Assembly (NCBI GenBank): GCA_023446735.1
Contig: JAEXPQ010000150.1
Coordinates: forward strand, 1-64,000
Direction: 5' to 3'
Source: Verrucomicrobiota bacterium
Lineage (GTDB): Bacteria > Verrucomicrobiota > Verrucomicrobiia > Opitutales > Opitutaceae
Length of the DNA: 64,000 bases
Part shown: positions 40,799 to 50,142 of the stretch, piece by piece
Numbering within the stretch: the stretch's first letter is position 1
Layout of the letters: each line of letters begins with the position of its first letter
Notes under the pieces: generated by a model
Told to the model about the DNA's origin: nothing
Database searches by the model: none
The model's input: only the letters and a program-made list of their open reading frames with translations
Position numbers and translations under genes: made by a program

Positions 40799-41977
40799 AT
40801 GAAGCCTCGAATCCTAATCACGAGTTCCGTGGTTCCCGCTCTGGACCGGGGCGGCGGCTGTCTCGCGCTTCACCGGCATTTTTGTGAGCGACATGATTTT
40901 GATGTGGCGGTGGCCAGTCGCTGGCCAGCGCCGGAAGGTTGCGGGACGCAATTTCGGATCCGCGGCACCAGGGCGGGAGCCGTCGCGCGCCGCATTGGAT
41001 TGGCACGTTGGGCGGAGAATCTGAATTATCTGTGTAGCGGGGTGCTCCTGCCACAAGATCTGCTGACGTTCGCGCTGAGTTGGAAACCTGATGCGATTTT
41101 CAGTGTCGCTGATGACTTTCATGCCCCGATTGGGCTCAGGCTTGCGCGTCGCCTGGGGGTCCCTTTCGTGATCAACTTTCAGGATCTGTTCGCCTGCTCG
41201 AATTTTCTGCCGCGCCGGCAGCAGCCCTTTCCGTGGATGGTTCCTTTTCTGTTGAGAAGATATCGGCGTTTACAGGACGAAGCCGACGCTGTGTTTCACA
41301 CCTGTGAGGGGATGCGGTCTTGGTTTGGAGCCGCTGGGCGCGGCGATGTTCTTTATCCCTTGGGCGGTTTCAGTTCCATAAGGGCAGGCGGAGAGGCTGT
41401 CCTGCATAGGGGGCGCATGAGCTTGGTCTATGCAGGGAATTGCTATGGTCCGTATGGTGAGATGATTCTACGCTTAGCCCGCCGATTGGTTGATCATCCC
41501 CGGTGGTCGTTGGTAATATTCGCCATGGGTAACGATTGGTGCCGGGAGGATGTATCCTTCTTGACGCAAGCCGGCGTTTTCCGGGGCTATCGGCCGTTTG
41601 CCGATCTGGAGACTGAATTTGCTCGGGCTGGCGCACTGTTGACCGTTATGAGTTTTCGCCCTGAGGACAGGATCTTTATGGAAACCAGCTTCACGACCAA
41701 GGTGGTTGATTATCTAGCCTGCGCAAAGCCGATCCTGGCGTGGGCACCGGAATACTCCAGCGTGGGTCATTTCGCCGCAGCGACCGGTGCGGCAATCTTG
41801 GTGGCGCAACCAGATGAAGACGCTGTGATTGCGGCGTTGGAGGCTTCGCAGAGCGATCCCGATCGGTGGCGTATGGTCCTTGCAGCTGCGGCCCGGGTCG
41901 CCGGGGAGGGATTTGCACCGGAGCGTCAGCATCGGTTGTTTCTCGACCGGGTCATAGAACTGGTCGCCCGGTCATGA
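40799..41977 (+). CDS. GT4-family (GT-B) glycosyltransferase
   Basis: 392 residues starting at ATG 40799. N-terminal Rossmann half: ILITSSVVPALDRGGGCLAL, then SWKPDAIFSVADDFHAPIGL and INFQDLFACSN. The C-terminal half: SLVYAGNCYGPYGEMIL, GYRPFADLETEFARAGALLT and FTTKVVDYLACAKPILAWAP, the donor-binding part in place of the usual EAxAxGxP. The Glu of the EX7E motif is unclear. It probably adds one sugar of the repeat unit. An ISL3 transposase fragment begins just after its stop. Confidence 0.8.
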   Translation: MKPRILITSSVVPALDRGGGCLALHRHFCERHDFDVAVASRWPAPEGCGTQFRIRGTRAGAVARRIGLARWAENLNYLCSGVLLPQDLLTFALSWKPDAIFSVADDFHAPIGLRLARRLGVPFVINFQDLFACSNFLPRRQQPFPWMVPFLLRRYRRLQDEADAVFHTCEGMRSWFGAAGRGDVLYPLGGFSSIRAGGEAVLHRGRMSLVYAGNCYGPYGEMILRLARRLVDHPRWSLVIFAMGNDWCREDVSFLTQAGVFRGYRPFADLETEFARAGALLTVMSFRPEDRIFMETSFTTKVVDYLACAKPILAWAPEYSSVGHFAAATGAAILVAQPDEDAVIAALEASQSDPDRWRMVLAAAARVAGEGFAPERQHRLFLDRVIELVARS

Positions 41978-41990
41978 TGGATGCCTCTCC

Positions 41991-42476
41991 ATGGTCTTGC
42001 GACAGGAACATCGCCGCCTGCTCGAAGCGGGTGGCCGTAGTCTCACCGGCACCAAGTTCCTCTGGTTGCAAGGGGCCGTGCCCGAGGGCGACCGCGCGCT
42101 GACCTTCGACGAGCTGTGCGAACGCAACCTAAAGACCGCGCGAGCTTGCACCCACAAGGAGACCTTCATCGAGTTCTAGAGCCAGGATAGCGCCGAACGC
42201 GGCCAGCACTTCTTCACGCAGTGGTATAACGCCGTCGCGCGCAGCAAACTCGAGCCGCTCAAGAAGGCCGCACGCACGCTCAAGGCCCATCTGCTTGGCC
42301 TGCTCAACTACTTCACTCACCCCGTCACCAACGCGCTCACCGAAGGCTTCAACTCCCGCATCCAAACCATCAAAGCCGATGCCCGTGGCTTCCGCAGCTT
42401 CGCCAACTACCGTATCCGCACCCTCTTCCATTGCGGCAGACTCGACCTCCGCCCAACCATCACGCCCCAATCCTAG
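41991..42476 (+). pseudogene. ISL3-family transposase fragment with in-frame amber codon
   Basis: Only the C-terminal DDE part remains, about 161 codons. The frame reads QGAVPEGDRALTFDELCERN, hits TAG at 42177-42179 (where relatives have Trp), then continues HFFTQWYNAVARSKLEPLKK and NALTEGFNSRIQTIKADARG to FHCGRLDLRP and a final stop at 42474-42476. EGxNSxIQ...A-RGFR and FHCGKLDL are ISL3 hallmarks. The N-terminal zinc-binding and helix-turn-helix parts are missing and no inverted repeats are evident. It is dead. Confidence 0.85.
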
Positions 42477-42639
42477 CCACTAAGGTTCCCGAAGAACCAC
42501 GTTATTCCAGGCTCACGACCGAAATTCTTCCTAACGGTGCTTGCCGGAGATCCGCGGCCTGTTGTCTTGCGAACCGTTCACGGTGGTTGAGTTTGGCGAG
42601 TGTCACTGTTTGGCTGGGCCATATGAACCCGATCCTAAC

Positions 42640-43386
42640 GTGGTGTTGACGATCATCACAATTTCCAAAGGCGATCAGCGTGGAGGCGTAGCCACACTTG
42701 CCAGCACCCAGGATTTGCGGGCGCTGCGCGGGGTTGAACATATTGTGGTAGATGGTGATGGCTCGCTGCGCGAGGAGGCCGAGTCGAGAGGGTGCTGTTG
42801 GGTGCGACAGGCTGGAACCGGGATATCAGGAGCATTCAATGAGGGAATTGCGCTGGCACGAGGAGAGTGGGTTTGGTTTCTCAACGGCGGAGACAGGATG
42901 GCGCCAGAACTGCCTCCTAGGTTTCTTGTATCTCTGCTTCAGCTGTCGGTTGCCGATGTATTGATCGGGGCGACAAGATACGAAGGAGCCGAGAAACTGA
43001 CAGATCATCCTCCGCTTCTGGGGCGCTGGCCTCCGGTTCGACCGTGGATCCCGCACCCATCGACTTTGGTGCGGCGGCAATTGTTTGCCCAGTTTGGTTC
43101 CTTCGACGAGCGCTACCGTATCGCAATGGACTATGAGTGGTGGTTGCGCGTTCTTTCATCGCATGTTTCAGCGGATGTTCTATCTGTTCCTTTCAGTGTG
43201 TTCGCAGGAGGAGGTGTAAGCCAGAGGCTGGAGTCCAAACCACTTATCGCTGACGAGCGGGACGCCGCAATTCGTCGCCATCAGATCTGCCTCTGGCGGA
43301 CGATTCTTGTATCAGTGGTGCGTTTTGGTCGGATGTGGCTTGTGGCGTGCGTCGCGATGCTTCTTCCTCGCAGCAAGCGGCGATAG
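42640..43386 (+). CDS. GT2-family glycosyltransferase (WcaA/WcaE-like)
   Basis: 248 residues if GTG 42640 is the start; the frame is open further upstream to 42541 but the fold begins at VLTIITISKGDQRGG. HIVVDGDGSLREEAESRGC, GISGAFNEGIALARGEWVWF and LNGGDRM are GT-A donor-site motifs, and YRIAMDYEWWLRVLS is the acceptor-side region. The probable start lies about 160 bases after the transposase fragment, so the original promoter or N-terminus may have been replaced. Its last codons precede the next methyltransferase by 28 bases. Confidence 0.78.
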   Translation: MVLTIITISKGDQRGGVATLASTQDLRALRGVEHIVVDGDGSLREEAESRGCCWVRQAGTGISGAFNEGIALARGEWVWFLNGGDRMAPELPPRFLVSLLQLSVADVLIGATRYEGAEKLTDHPPLLGRWPPVRPWIPHPSTLVRRQLFAQFGSFDERYRIAMDYEWWLRVLSSHVSADVLSVPFSVFAGGGVSQRLESKPLIADERDAAIRRHQICLWRTILVSVVRFGRMWLVACVAMLLPRSKRR

Positions 43387-43414
43387 CAGGACGCTCCGCA
43401 CATTTTCCAGCCCC

Positions 43415-44098
43415 ATGAAGATCCCTCGTTTTGCGTCAACTATTCTGAGGCGCCTCTTCCCGAAGTACCCATCCGATCCCCGCCGCCGCTTTCGGCGGAT
43501 CTACGAGAAGAACCTTTTCGGCGGGAAAGAATCTCGCTCGGGCCCCGGATCGTCCATGGAGCAGACCCAAGTCCTTCGCAAAGAGCTGCGAGCACTGCTC
43601 GAAAGGCTCGCGGTCAATAGTCTGCTCGATGCACCCTGTGGAGACTGCAACTGGATGCGAGCGGCCGACTTGGGCGCGGTTACCTACACGGGTGTGGATA
43701 TCGTGCCGGAGTTGATCGAAGCGAACCGGACTCGGTTCGCGAGCAGGGGGATACGTTTTATGGTGGCGGATCTCAGCAGGGATCCTTTGCCGAGAGCGGA
43801 TCTGATCTTCTGCCGCGATTGTCTTGTGCATCTGCCATTTGAGCAGATACGCGCGTGCTTGGTGAACTTCCTCGAGAGCGGCGCGACTTACCTCATGGCA
43901 ACGACCTTCACGGCGACCCAATTGAATCAGGATTTGGAGCCTGGGGCGATCTGGCGCCCGTTGAATATGGAACGTGCTCCGTTCTGCTTTCCACCACCCG
44001 AGTACTTGCTTTTTGAGCAATGCACTGAGGATTCGGGCCGCTATCCGGACAAGTCGATGGGTGTGTGGCGGCTCTCCGACCTGAAACCACTCCGATGA
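43415..44098 (+). CDS. Class I SAM-dependent methyltransferase
   Basis: 227 residues starting at ATG 43415. RRFRRIYEKNLFGGKESRSG, then motif I NSLLDAPCGDCNWMR, TYTGVDIVPELIEANRTRFA and DLIFCRDCLVHLPFEQ. The Pro-Cys-Gly-Asp form of motif I (DAPCGDGNW) is typical of a subfamily often found in glycan clusters. The C-terminus carries NLEP-like QDLEPGAIWRPLNMERAPFC. It presumably methylates a sugar of the polymer. Confidence 0.82.
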   Translation: MKIPRFASTILRRLFPKYPSDPRRRFRRIYEKNLFGGKESRSGPGSSMEQTQVLRKELRALLERLAVNSLLDAPCGDCNWMRAADLGAVTYTGVDIVPELIEANRTRFASRGIRFMVADLSRDPLPRADLIFCRDCLVHLPFEQIRACLVNFLESGATYLMATTFTATQLNQDLEPGAIWRPLNMERAPFCFPPPEYLLFEQCTEDSGRYPDKSMGVWRLSDLKPLR

Positions 44099-44219
44099 GG
44101 GCACCTCGGCTGAATACGCGGCGGCCTTGTTCCGGGCTCAAGACGGATTGGGCGATTGGGATTTCGCGACGTTTTGTGCGCCCGTTGGTGGGGTACCATG
44201 GCGAAAAGGAGCGGTTTCG

Positions 44220-45434
44220 ATGAGTTCGTCCGGGCAGCGCGATCGCGAGCCCGTCCGCGGGCCGCTCCGTATCCTTGCGCTTGGGCATGAGGCGAGTCGG
44301 TCTGGTGCACCGTTGATACATCTTGGCTGGCTTCGTTGGGCCGCGAGGAGGCCAGAACGTTTCAAGGTTCATTCTGTGCTGATCCGGGGGGGGGCCTTGT
44401 TGGCCGAATGGCCGCAGTTGTCGTCGGTCACCCTTTTGAGCCGAATGGTTAGCCATTGCGGACCGTATCGCAGACTGTTTCTGAAGTTTCTCGATCGGCC
44501 ATACTTTCTGCGATCACGTTTCCGGAGATTATGGACGACCCTATCGTCTGAGGGTGTTGATGTTGTGCTGGTGAATTCACAGGCGGCGGGATGTATGGTC
44601 CCGGTATTGGGAAGGAATCATCCCCCAGTGGTGCTTCATTCCCACGAGTTGGCGGGGTACTCCAACCGGTTTGTCCACCCCGCCGATCGCCGCTATCTGC
44701 GAGAGCACGTCGCGGTTTGGATCGCTGTTTCGGAGGCCGGGGGACGACATGTCATCGACAATTGGGCCGTCGCGGGCAGCAAAGTGAAGGTAATCCGGAA
44801 TTTCGTGCTCCCTGTGCCCGGGCTGGATTGTGACCGTTTTGAGTTGAGGCGTCAGCTTGCCGTTGAACATGGGCTGCCCGGAGATCGCGTTTGGGTACTT
44901 GCCGTGGGCGGGCTGGACCCAGTCAAGGGGCCGGAGGTGTTCATAGAGGTGGCGTCGGAGATGGCGACGGTCTGCCCGGGCTCTGTGCTCTGTATTTGGA
45001 TCGGAGGCGGGGTGGATGGCCCTTATGGGCGAGCATTGCTCCGTTTGCCTGGAGCAAGTAATGTATGTTTTCTGGGTGCTCGTACAGACGTTGGCCGTTG
45101 GCTTGCGGCTGCAGATATGATGCTTTTGTCATCGATCGAAGAGAGCTCTTCACTGGCCGTGCTGGAGGCTGCGCAGCTAGGAACCCCTGTGATCGCGTTC
45201 AGAGGCACGGGAGGCCCCGATGAAATGCTTGATGATGGCGGAGGCCAACTGGTCCCGGATCGCACCGGGGCGGCGATGGCGCAAGCCGTCCGCCGATGGC
45301 TAGATCATCCGCAAGAGCGAGCTAGTGTGGCTGCCGTCGCACGGGAACGTGTACGGAAGGAAGCGGACTATGAGCGCCAATGCGAGAAGATTGCGGGTGT
45401 CCTAGAATCGGTCGTTCGTGAACCTACAACATGA
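44220..45434 (+). CDS. GT4-family glycosyltransferase
   Basis: 404 residues starting at ATG 44220; the frame extends upstream but the conserved part begins LRILALGHEASRSGAPLIHL. LHSHELAGYSNRFV, AVSEAGGRHVIDNW and KVIRNFVLPVP lie in the N-terminal half, and VLAVGGLDPVKGPEVFIEVA, FLGARTDVGRWLAAADMMLL and SIEESSSLAVLEAAQLGTPV in the C-terminal half with the EX7E motif (E...SLAVLE). A standard retaining GT-B enzyme. The stop overlaps the next GT2 gene by 4 bases. Confidence 0.88.
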   Translation: MSSSGQRDREPVRGPLRILALGHEASRSGAPLIHLGWLRWAARRPERFKVHSVLIRGGALLAEWPQLSSVTLLSRMVSHCGPYRRLFLKFLDRPYFLRSRFRRLWTTLSSEGVDVVLVNSQAAGCMVPVLGRNHPPVVLHSHELAGYSNRFVHPADRRYLREHVAVWIAVSEAGGRHVIDNWAVAGSKVKVIRNFVLPVPGLDCDRFELRRQLAVEHGLPGDRVWVLAVGGLDPVKGPEVFIEVASEMATVCPGSVLCIWIGGGVDGPYGRALLRLPGASNVCFLGARTDVGRWLAAADMMLLSSIEESSSLAVLEAAQLGTPVIAFRGTGGPDEMLDDGGGQLVPDRTGAAMAQAVRRWLDHPQERASVAAVARERVRKEADYERQCEKIAGVLESVVREPTT

Positions 45435-46408
45435 CGTCGGCCACTGCGATCATTGTGCTCAACTGGAACGGGCGCTCGCACCTGGAACCCTGCCTCGCGG
45501 CGTTGGCGGTTCAGACGTGCCGGGCTCGCGAAGTGATAGTCGTCGACAATGGTTCCACCGACGACTCGGTCGCCTGGCTGCGTGACCAGACGAGTCTCCC
45601 GGTCCGGTTGGTCGCCCTTGATGAGAACCGTGGCTTTGCGGGTGGCAATGCGGCTGGACTTGCGGTGGTTGCTCAGGGCATTGAGTTCGTCGTGCTGCTC
45701 AACAACGACACCGCACCCGAACCGGGATGGTTGGAGGCGTTGGTCAAGGCGGCCGAGGCTGACGGGCGCCGTGGCGCTATCGCGTCGCTTCTCGTGGATT
45801 GGACTGGCTCCGTGATCGACAGTGCCGGAATCGGGCTACGGGTCACGGGGCGAGGGTATCAGCGGCAGCGCCGGATGCCGCGGTCCGCGGCGATGCCGTC
45901 TGGCCCGGTTTTCGGGGCCTGCGCCGGCGCAGCGCTCTACCGTCGGACGATGTTGGATGAAGTCGGCTTTCTGGACGAACGCTTCTTCATGAACGGCGAG
46001 GACACGGACCTGTCGTTTCGTGCACGGTTGGCGGGTTGGGAGGTCTGGTACTGCGCCGAAGCGGTGGTGCGCCACCGGGTGAGTGCCAGCCAAGGGGCGG
46101 GAAGTGCGTCGAGTGTTTACTTCAACGAGCGCAATTGGATCTGGTCGGTGATAAAATGCATGCCGGCTGGTCTTTGGTGGAAATACTCGTGGCTCCAGAT
46201 GTTCGAACTACCGGCGCGTGGTGGTTTCTTTTTGTTGCAGGGGCGGTTTGGCCCCTGGCTACGCGGTATCTTGGTCGGAGTCGCTGGGGCGTGGGAGTTC
46301 CGGTCGGATCGACGCCGGATTCAGGGGCGGCGCCGAATCCGGGCGCGGGACCTTGATCGTATGCTGGTGTACCCGGCCCAACTTGGTGGACGTGACAACG
46401 CGTCCTGA
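45431..46408 (+). CDS. GT2-family glycosyltransferase (rhamnosyltransferase-like)
   Basis: 325 residues. IIVLNWNGRSHLEPCLAAL, EVIVVDNGSTDDSVAWLRD, NRGFAGGNAAGLAV, VLLNNDTAPEPGWLEALVKA (DXD-like Asp) and ERFFMNGEDTDLSFRARLAG are the full WcaA/WbbL-type set. It overlaps the preceding GT4 by 4 bases (ATGA) and precedes a second GT2 by 8 bp, forming a tight three-enzyme unit. The C-terminus contains a hydrophobic segment. Confidence 0.9.
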   Translation: MTSATAIIVLNWNGRSHLEPCLAALAVQTCRAREVIVVDNGSTDDSVAWLRDQTSLPVRLVALDENRGFAGGNAAGLAVVAQGIEFVVLLNNDTAPEPGWLEALVKAAEADGRRGAIASLLVDWTGSVIDSAGIGLRVTGRGYQRQRRMPRSAAMPSGPVFGACAGAALYRRTMLDEVGFLDERFFMNGEDTDLSFRARLAGWEVWYCAEAVVRHRVSASQGAGSASSVYFNERNWIWSVIKCMPAGLWWKYSWLQMFELPARGGFFLLQGRFGPWLRGILVGVAGAWEFRSDRRRIQGRRRIRARDLDRMLVYPAQLGGRDNAS

Positions 46409-46416
46409 GTGATCCC

Positions 46417-47349
46417 ATGAGAAGCGCGTCCCTGATCGGTGCGGTGGTGGTGACTTTTCATCCTGATGGGCGGGCGCTGGAGCGGTGGGACGCGATCAAG
46501 GCCGAGGTCGGGCGGATGGTAGTGGTCGACAATGGTTCCTCGCGCGGAGTCATTGATCGGCTGAGACATTGGACTACGGCGAATGATGCGACGCTCGTTT
46601 CCAATCCGACCAATCGCGGGCTGGCGATGGCGCTGAATCAGGGGATCGAGTGGTGTGAGCGTGCGGGATGCGAGTGGGTGATCACGTTTGATCAGGATAG
46701 TACCCCGCTGCCCGGCTTCGCAGCGGCCGGGTTGGCGACCGCCCGGGCCGCTGTCGATCGGGAGCGAGTGGCGGTGGTCGGGGCTCGGACGAGCGATGAA
46801 TGCACGGGCCGTGAGGACCTTTGGTTGCGGCCGGCCTGGCATGGTTTCCGGCGTTGCCGCTGCGATCGCGAGGACCTCGCGGAGGTGACGTTCGTGATCA
46901 CCTCGGGGGCGCTGACGCGCGTAGCCGCCTGGCGGGACCTGGGCGGTTTCGACGACCGCTTGTTCATCGACTACATCGACCACGATTTCTGTTTGCGCGC
47001 GCGCCGGCGCGGCTGGCGCACCATGGTGAGTGCCGGAGCGCGGCTTTCGCACAACCTCGGGGCGAAGCGTGAGGTCGCTGTCGCGGGTCGGCGCCTGCAT
47101 CCAACCTTCCATAGTGCGACGCGGCATTACTATATGATGCGCAATCGCATCTTGATGTGGAAGCGGCACGGTTGGCGGTACCCGCATTGGTGGCTGTTCG
47201 ATGCCTGCTTCGGCCTGATGAATTTCGTTCGAGTGTTGCTGGCAGAGGATCGCCGGGTTGATAAGGCGCGGGCTGCACTCGAAGGCCTGTGGGATGGTTT
47301 GTGCGGACGGGGCGGGGCACGGCGGACGGCCCCGTCTGCTCGCCGGTGA
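46417..47349 (+). CDS. Rhamnosyltransferase-like GT2
   Basis: 310 residues. GAVVVTFHPDGRALERWDA, RMVVVDNGSSRGVIDRL, NPTNRGLAMALNQGIEWCE, WVITFDQDSTPLPGF and DRLFIDYIDHDFCLRARRRG are the motif set of RfbF/RgpF-type dTDP-rhamnose transferases. HNLGAKREV and YYMMRNRILMWKRHG near the C-terminus are typical too. The next gene begins 59 bases after its stop. Confidence 0.9.
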   Translation: MRSASLIGAVVVTFHPDGRALERWDAIKAEVGRMVVVDNGSSRGVIDRLRHWTTANDATLVSNPTNRGLAMALNQGIEWCERAGCEWVITFDQDSTPLPGFAAAGLATARAAVDRERVAVVGARTSDECTGREDLWLRPAWHGFRRCRCDREDLAEVTFVITSGALTRVAAWRDLGGFDDRLFIDYIDHDFCLRARRRGWRTMVSAGARLSHNLGAKREVAVAGRRLHPTFHSATRHYYMMRNRILMWKRHGWRYPHWWLFDACFGLMNFVRVLLAEDRRVDKARAALEGLWDGLCGRGGARRTAPSARR

Positions 47350-47408
47350 GTTCTCGTGTCGGGAAACGTTCTTGCGCGGGAAGATTGGCGACGGCACTCC
47401 TTCGTGCG

Positions 47409-49331
47409 ATGGATCTCTCATCGAAGTTACGATGGCTCTCCGGGCCCCTTGTCGGTTCTGGACGGTGCCATCGGTGGCTGCCTTTGCTCGGGCTGGGCCT
47501 GCTTGTGTTTGGGGCACGTTTGGTGCTGATCCAGAATCTGGCCAACGATCTGCCGTACATGGATCAATGGGATGCAGAGGCGCGCCAATTGTTTGTGCCG
47601 TTTCGTGAGGGCGGCGATTGGTGGTCGGCCTTGTGGGCTCCGCACAATGAACACCGAATAGTGGGCACGAGGTTCTTGGCTTTGGGGTTGTTGTGGGCCA
47701 ACGGGCAGTGGGACCCGTTGCTGGAGATGACGGTCAACGCGGCGATCTGTGCGGTTTGGTTCATGGTCCTCGGGGCGCTTGGGTGGTGGTTGCCGGCCCT
47801 CGCTCGGTCCGTTTGGTGGACGGTGCTCGTTGGGTTTGGTGCAGCGCCCTACGGCTGGGAGAACACGTTGTTCGGTTTCCAGAGCCACGTGTACTTGATG
47901 CAACTGTTTGGCGCGGTGGCTTTGGCTCTCGCCTTTCGGGCGCGAGGGCCCAGCGCTTGTCTTGGGGCAACCACCTTGGCGCTCGTCTCCGCACTTTCGG
48001 GTGCTGGCGGGTTCTTGCTCGCTGCCCCGTTCGCATTGATGGCTCTGCAGGAACTGCGCGCCCGCCGCTGGACGGGAAGCGTGTGGTGGGTGGGGGCGGT
48101 TGCGGTGCTTGTTTTTGTTGCGATTGGACTGCGGAACCAGGTTCCCGGGCATGCCATGCTGCAATCGAACGATTACGCGAGTTTCGTGGTGGTGTTTCTG
48201 TCTTACCTCTCGTGGCCCCTGCCGCCCCAAGGCCTATGGCCGGTGGTGATGATTCTCCCGTTTCTACTGCTTGGGGTTCGGGTTCTGCGACAGGCCGATT
48301 GGCGGGCGCTGGATATGTTCCCCTTGGGCTTGGCCGCGTGGGGCGTCGCAATGGCGGCTGTGCTCGCGTGGAGTCGTGGGACTCCCGTTCTTTTCGGCAG
48401 TGGAGTTTTTTCGCGGTATAGCGAGATGGTTGTGATCATCCCACTCGCGAGCGTGCTCAGCGCCCTGGTCCTCTGCCGGGCCGCGACCGGCCAGTGGCGG
48501 CGTCTCGCCCTAGGTTCTGCTGGAGCTTGGGCCGCGGTCGTTGTCGCGGCTGTCGTGGCGGGCGGATACGGCGAGCGGGCGCAGTTGGTGGTGCAGCGGA
48601 TGGTCGACCGTCATGTCAGTGCTCGACTGCTTACTCGGGCGCTCTACCAATCCGATGTTGCCGTGATCGTGGCCGCGGCAGCCGAGGCAAGGACCTATCC
48701 GGATGCGGCAGCGCTTTGGAGCTACCTGAATTCGCCGGTACTGAGCGTCGTACTGCCACCGTCGCTGCAACGGCCGCTGTTTCAGGGGTGGCTTGATGCT
48801 GGAGGACGAGATCGATCGGTTCTGATCGATGGCGCCAGGGTTCCGACCGCTTGGCCGATGTACAGCAGTATGGAGCGTAGCGTGCCGAATCGCGCCGAGT
48901 CGGTCACGTCGTCGTCGTTTTCCGTCGCCAATGGCGGTGTGCTCTTCGATGTATGGGTTTCGTATGGAGCAGCGGGGCAGATCAGCGTTGTCGCTGAGGA
49001 CGGGGCGTGGCGCCAAACGTGGTCTTTGGCGGAGTTTCAGCCGAATGAGTGGACCGAAGTTCTTCAGACTCTCCCCTCCGGCCCAATGCGATTCGAGGTG
49101 GTGACCGAGGACCCTTCGGGGGGGGTATTGATCAGTGCTCCGCGTTGGATCGCTTCCGGATCGGTCTTTGTGCGTGGCGTGGTGGCCAATGGCAGCAGCT
49201 TTGTGCTCGGCGGCGCCGGGATCCTCGTGTTTGCGTTGCTTTGGGGAGCAGGGAGAGCCTCTTCGGCTGTGAGCGGATTTGCATCGAGGCTGGAACCTCT
49301 CGATTGTCCTCTGTCCACCCCAAACCCATGA
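47409..49331 (+). CDS. Large multi-pass membrane protein, probable GT-C-type
   Basis: 640 residues starting at ATG 47409. Ten or more membrane helices. An early loop has NDLPYMDQWDAEARQLFVPF, an acidic motif in the position expected for GT-C enzymes, followed by APHNEHRIVGTRFLALGLLW, which I recognise from uncharacterised polysaccharide-cluster membrane proteins. A C-terminal periplasmic beta domain (about 500-610) and a last membrane helix follow. Function not established; a transferase adding a side sugar at the outer face is possible. The stop overlaps the next start by 4 bases. Confidence 0.65.
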   Translation: MDLSSKLRWLSGPLVGSGRCHRWLPLLGLGLLVFGARLVLIQNLANDLPYMDQWDAEARQLFVPFREGGDWWSALWAPHNEHRIVGTRFLALGLLWANGQWDPLLEMTVNAAICAVWFMVLGALGWWLPALARSVWWTVLVGFGAAPYGWENTLFGFQSHVYLMQLFGAVALALAFRARGPSACLGATTLALVSALSGAGGFLLAAPFALMALQELRARRWTGSVWWVGAVAVLVFVAIGLRNQVPGHAMLQSNDYASFVVVFLSYLSWPLPPQGLWPVVMILPFLLLGVRVLRQADWRALDMFPLGLAAWGVAMAAVLAWSRGTPVLFGSGVFSRYSEMVVIIPLASVLSALVLCRAATGQWRRLALGSAGAWAAVVVAAVVAGGYGERAQLVVQRMVDRHVSARLLTRALYQSDVAVIVAAAAEARTYPDAAALWSYLNSPVLSVVLPPSLQRPLFQGWLDAGGRDRSVLIDGARVPTAWPMYSSMERSVPNRAESVTSSSFSVANGGVLFDVWVSYGAAGQISVVAEDGAWRQTWSLAEFQPNEWTEVLQTLPSGPMRFEVVTEDPSGGVLISAPRWIASGSVFVRGVVANGSSFVLGGAGILVFALLWGAGRASSAVSGFASRLEPLDCPLSTPNP

Positions 49332-50140
49332 GACTTGTTTCCGTTGTGAGTCGTCTGATCCCCGCGCGGCATCGGAAGAAGGTCCGGAGGCTACTGGCTC
49401 GGCTTGGGTGGGAGCACCGCTTCCTCCGTCTCCGCCGGCCGGGACTAAAACACCTCAGCGGATCTGGAATTGAGATTGGAGCCTTTGAACATCCGGCTCC
49501 TGTGCCGCGGCGGTGCCGCACGAAGTATGTCGATGCAATCACTCCGGAGCAGGCCGCCGCGTTATTCCCCGAAATCGACGTCTCTGCCCTTCTGGTACCG
49601 GATTTTGTTCTCGATGTGAACCGCGATGGTTTGAAGGAATTTCCTGATAGGCGGTGGGATTATGCGATCGCCTGTCATGTGATCGAGCATGTGGAGAATC
49701 CCGGGCGCTTCGTCGGCGAATTGTTCCGAGTGGTCAAGCCCGGCGGGGCTGTGGTCATCGCAGCGCCGGACAAACGCTTCACGTTTGACCGGGAGCGGCC
49801 GGAGACCCCCGAGGCGGACCTCCAGCGGTACTTCCGCGCCGGTCGGACGGTCACGAGCGCCGATTATGCCGACATATCGACGTACGTCCAGAAAGGGGAT
49901 CTCGCGTTGAGCCCGGCCGACCGACAGCTGCGATTGGAAAAGTACCATTCACGGCGTGAACACTTAAGCGTGTGGACGTCGGCGAGCTTCCGCCGTTTCT
50001 GGACCGCGGCAATGCGGTGGAACGGCGTCGACGCGGTTCCGCTCTATGAAGTCGATGGCGACCAGAACGGGTTCGAGTACTTCGGGGTTTGGCGAAAGCA
50101 ATCTGCGTGCACGAGCCCGAGTGTTTCGCGCTCCCAATGA
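49328..50140 (+). CDS. Methyltransferase-domain protein of the polysaccharide locus
   Basis: 270 residues starting at ATG 49328. After a basic N-terminus, GSGIEIGAFEHPAPVPRRCR corresponds to motif I, with CRTKYVDAITPEQAAALFPE next. WDYAIACHVIEHVENPGRFV and VVKPGGAVVIAAPDKRFTFD are Methyltransf_11 motifs; DKRFTFDRERP is typical of a subfamily in O-antigen clusters. It overlaps the upstream membrane-protein gene by 4 bases and converges with the YfhO-like gene only 2 bp away. Confidence 0.82.
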   Translation: MRLVSVVSRLIPARHRKKVRRLLARLGWEHRFLRLRRPGLKHLSGSGIEIGAFEHPAPVPRRCRTKYVDAITPEQAAALFPEIDVSALLVPDFVLDVNRDGLKEFPDRRWDYAIACHVIEHVENPGRFVGELFRVVKPGGAVVIAAPDKRFTFDRERPETPEADLQRYFRAGRTVTSADYADISTYVQKGDLALSPADRQLRLEKYHSRREHLSVWTSASFRRFWTAAMRWNGVDAVPLYEVDGDQNGFEYFGVWRKQSACTSPSVSRSQ

Positions 50141-50142
50141 AC

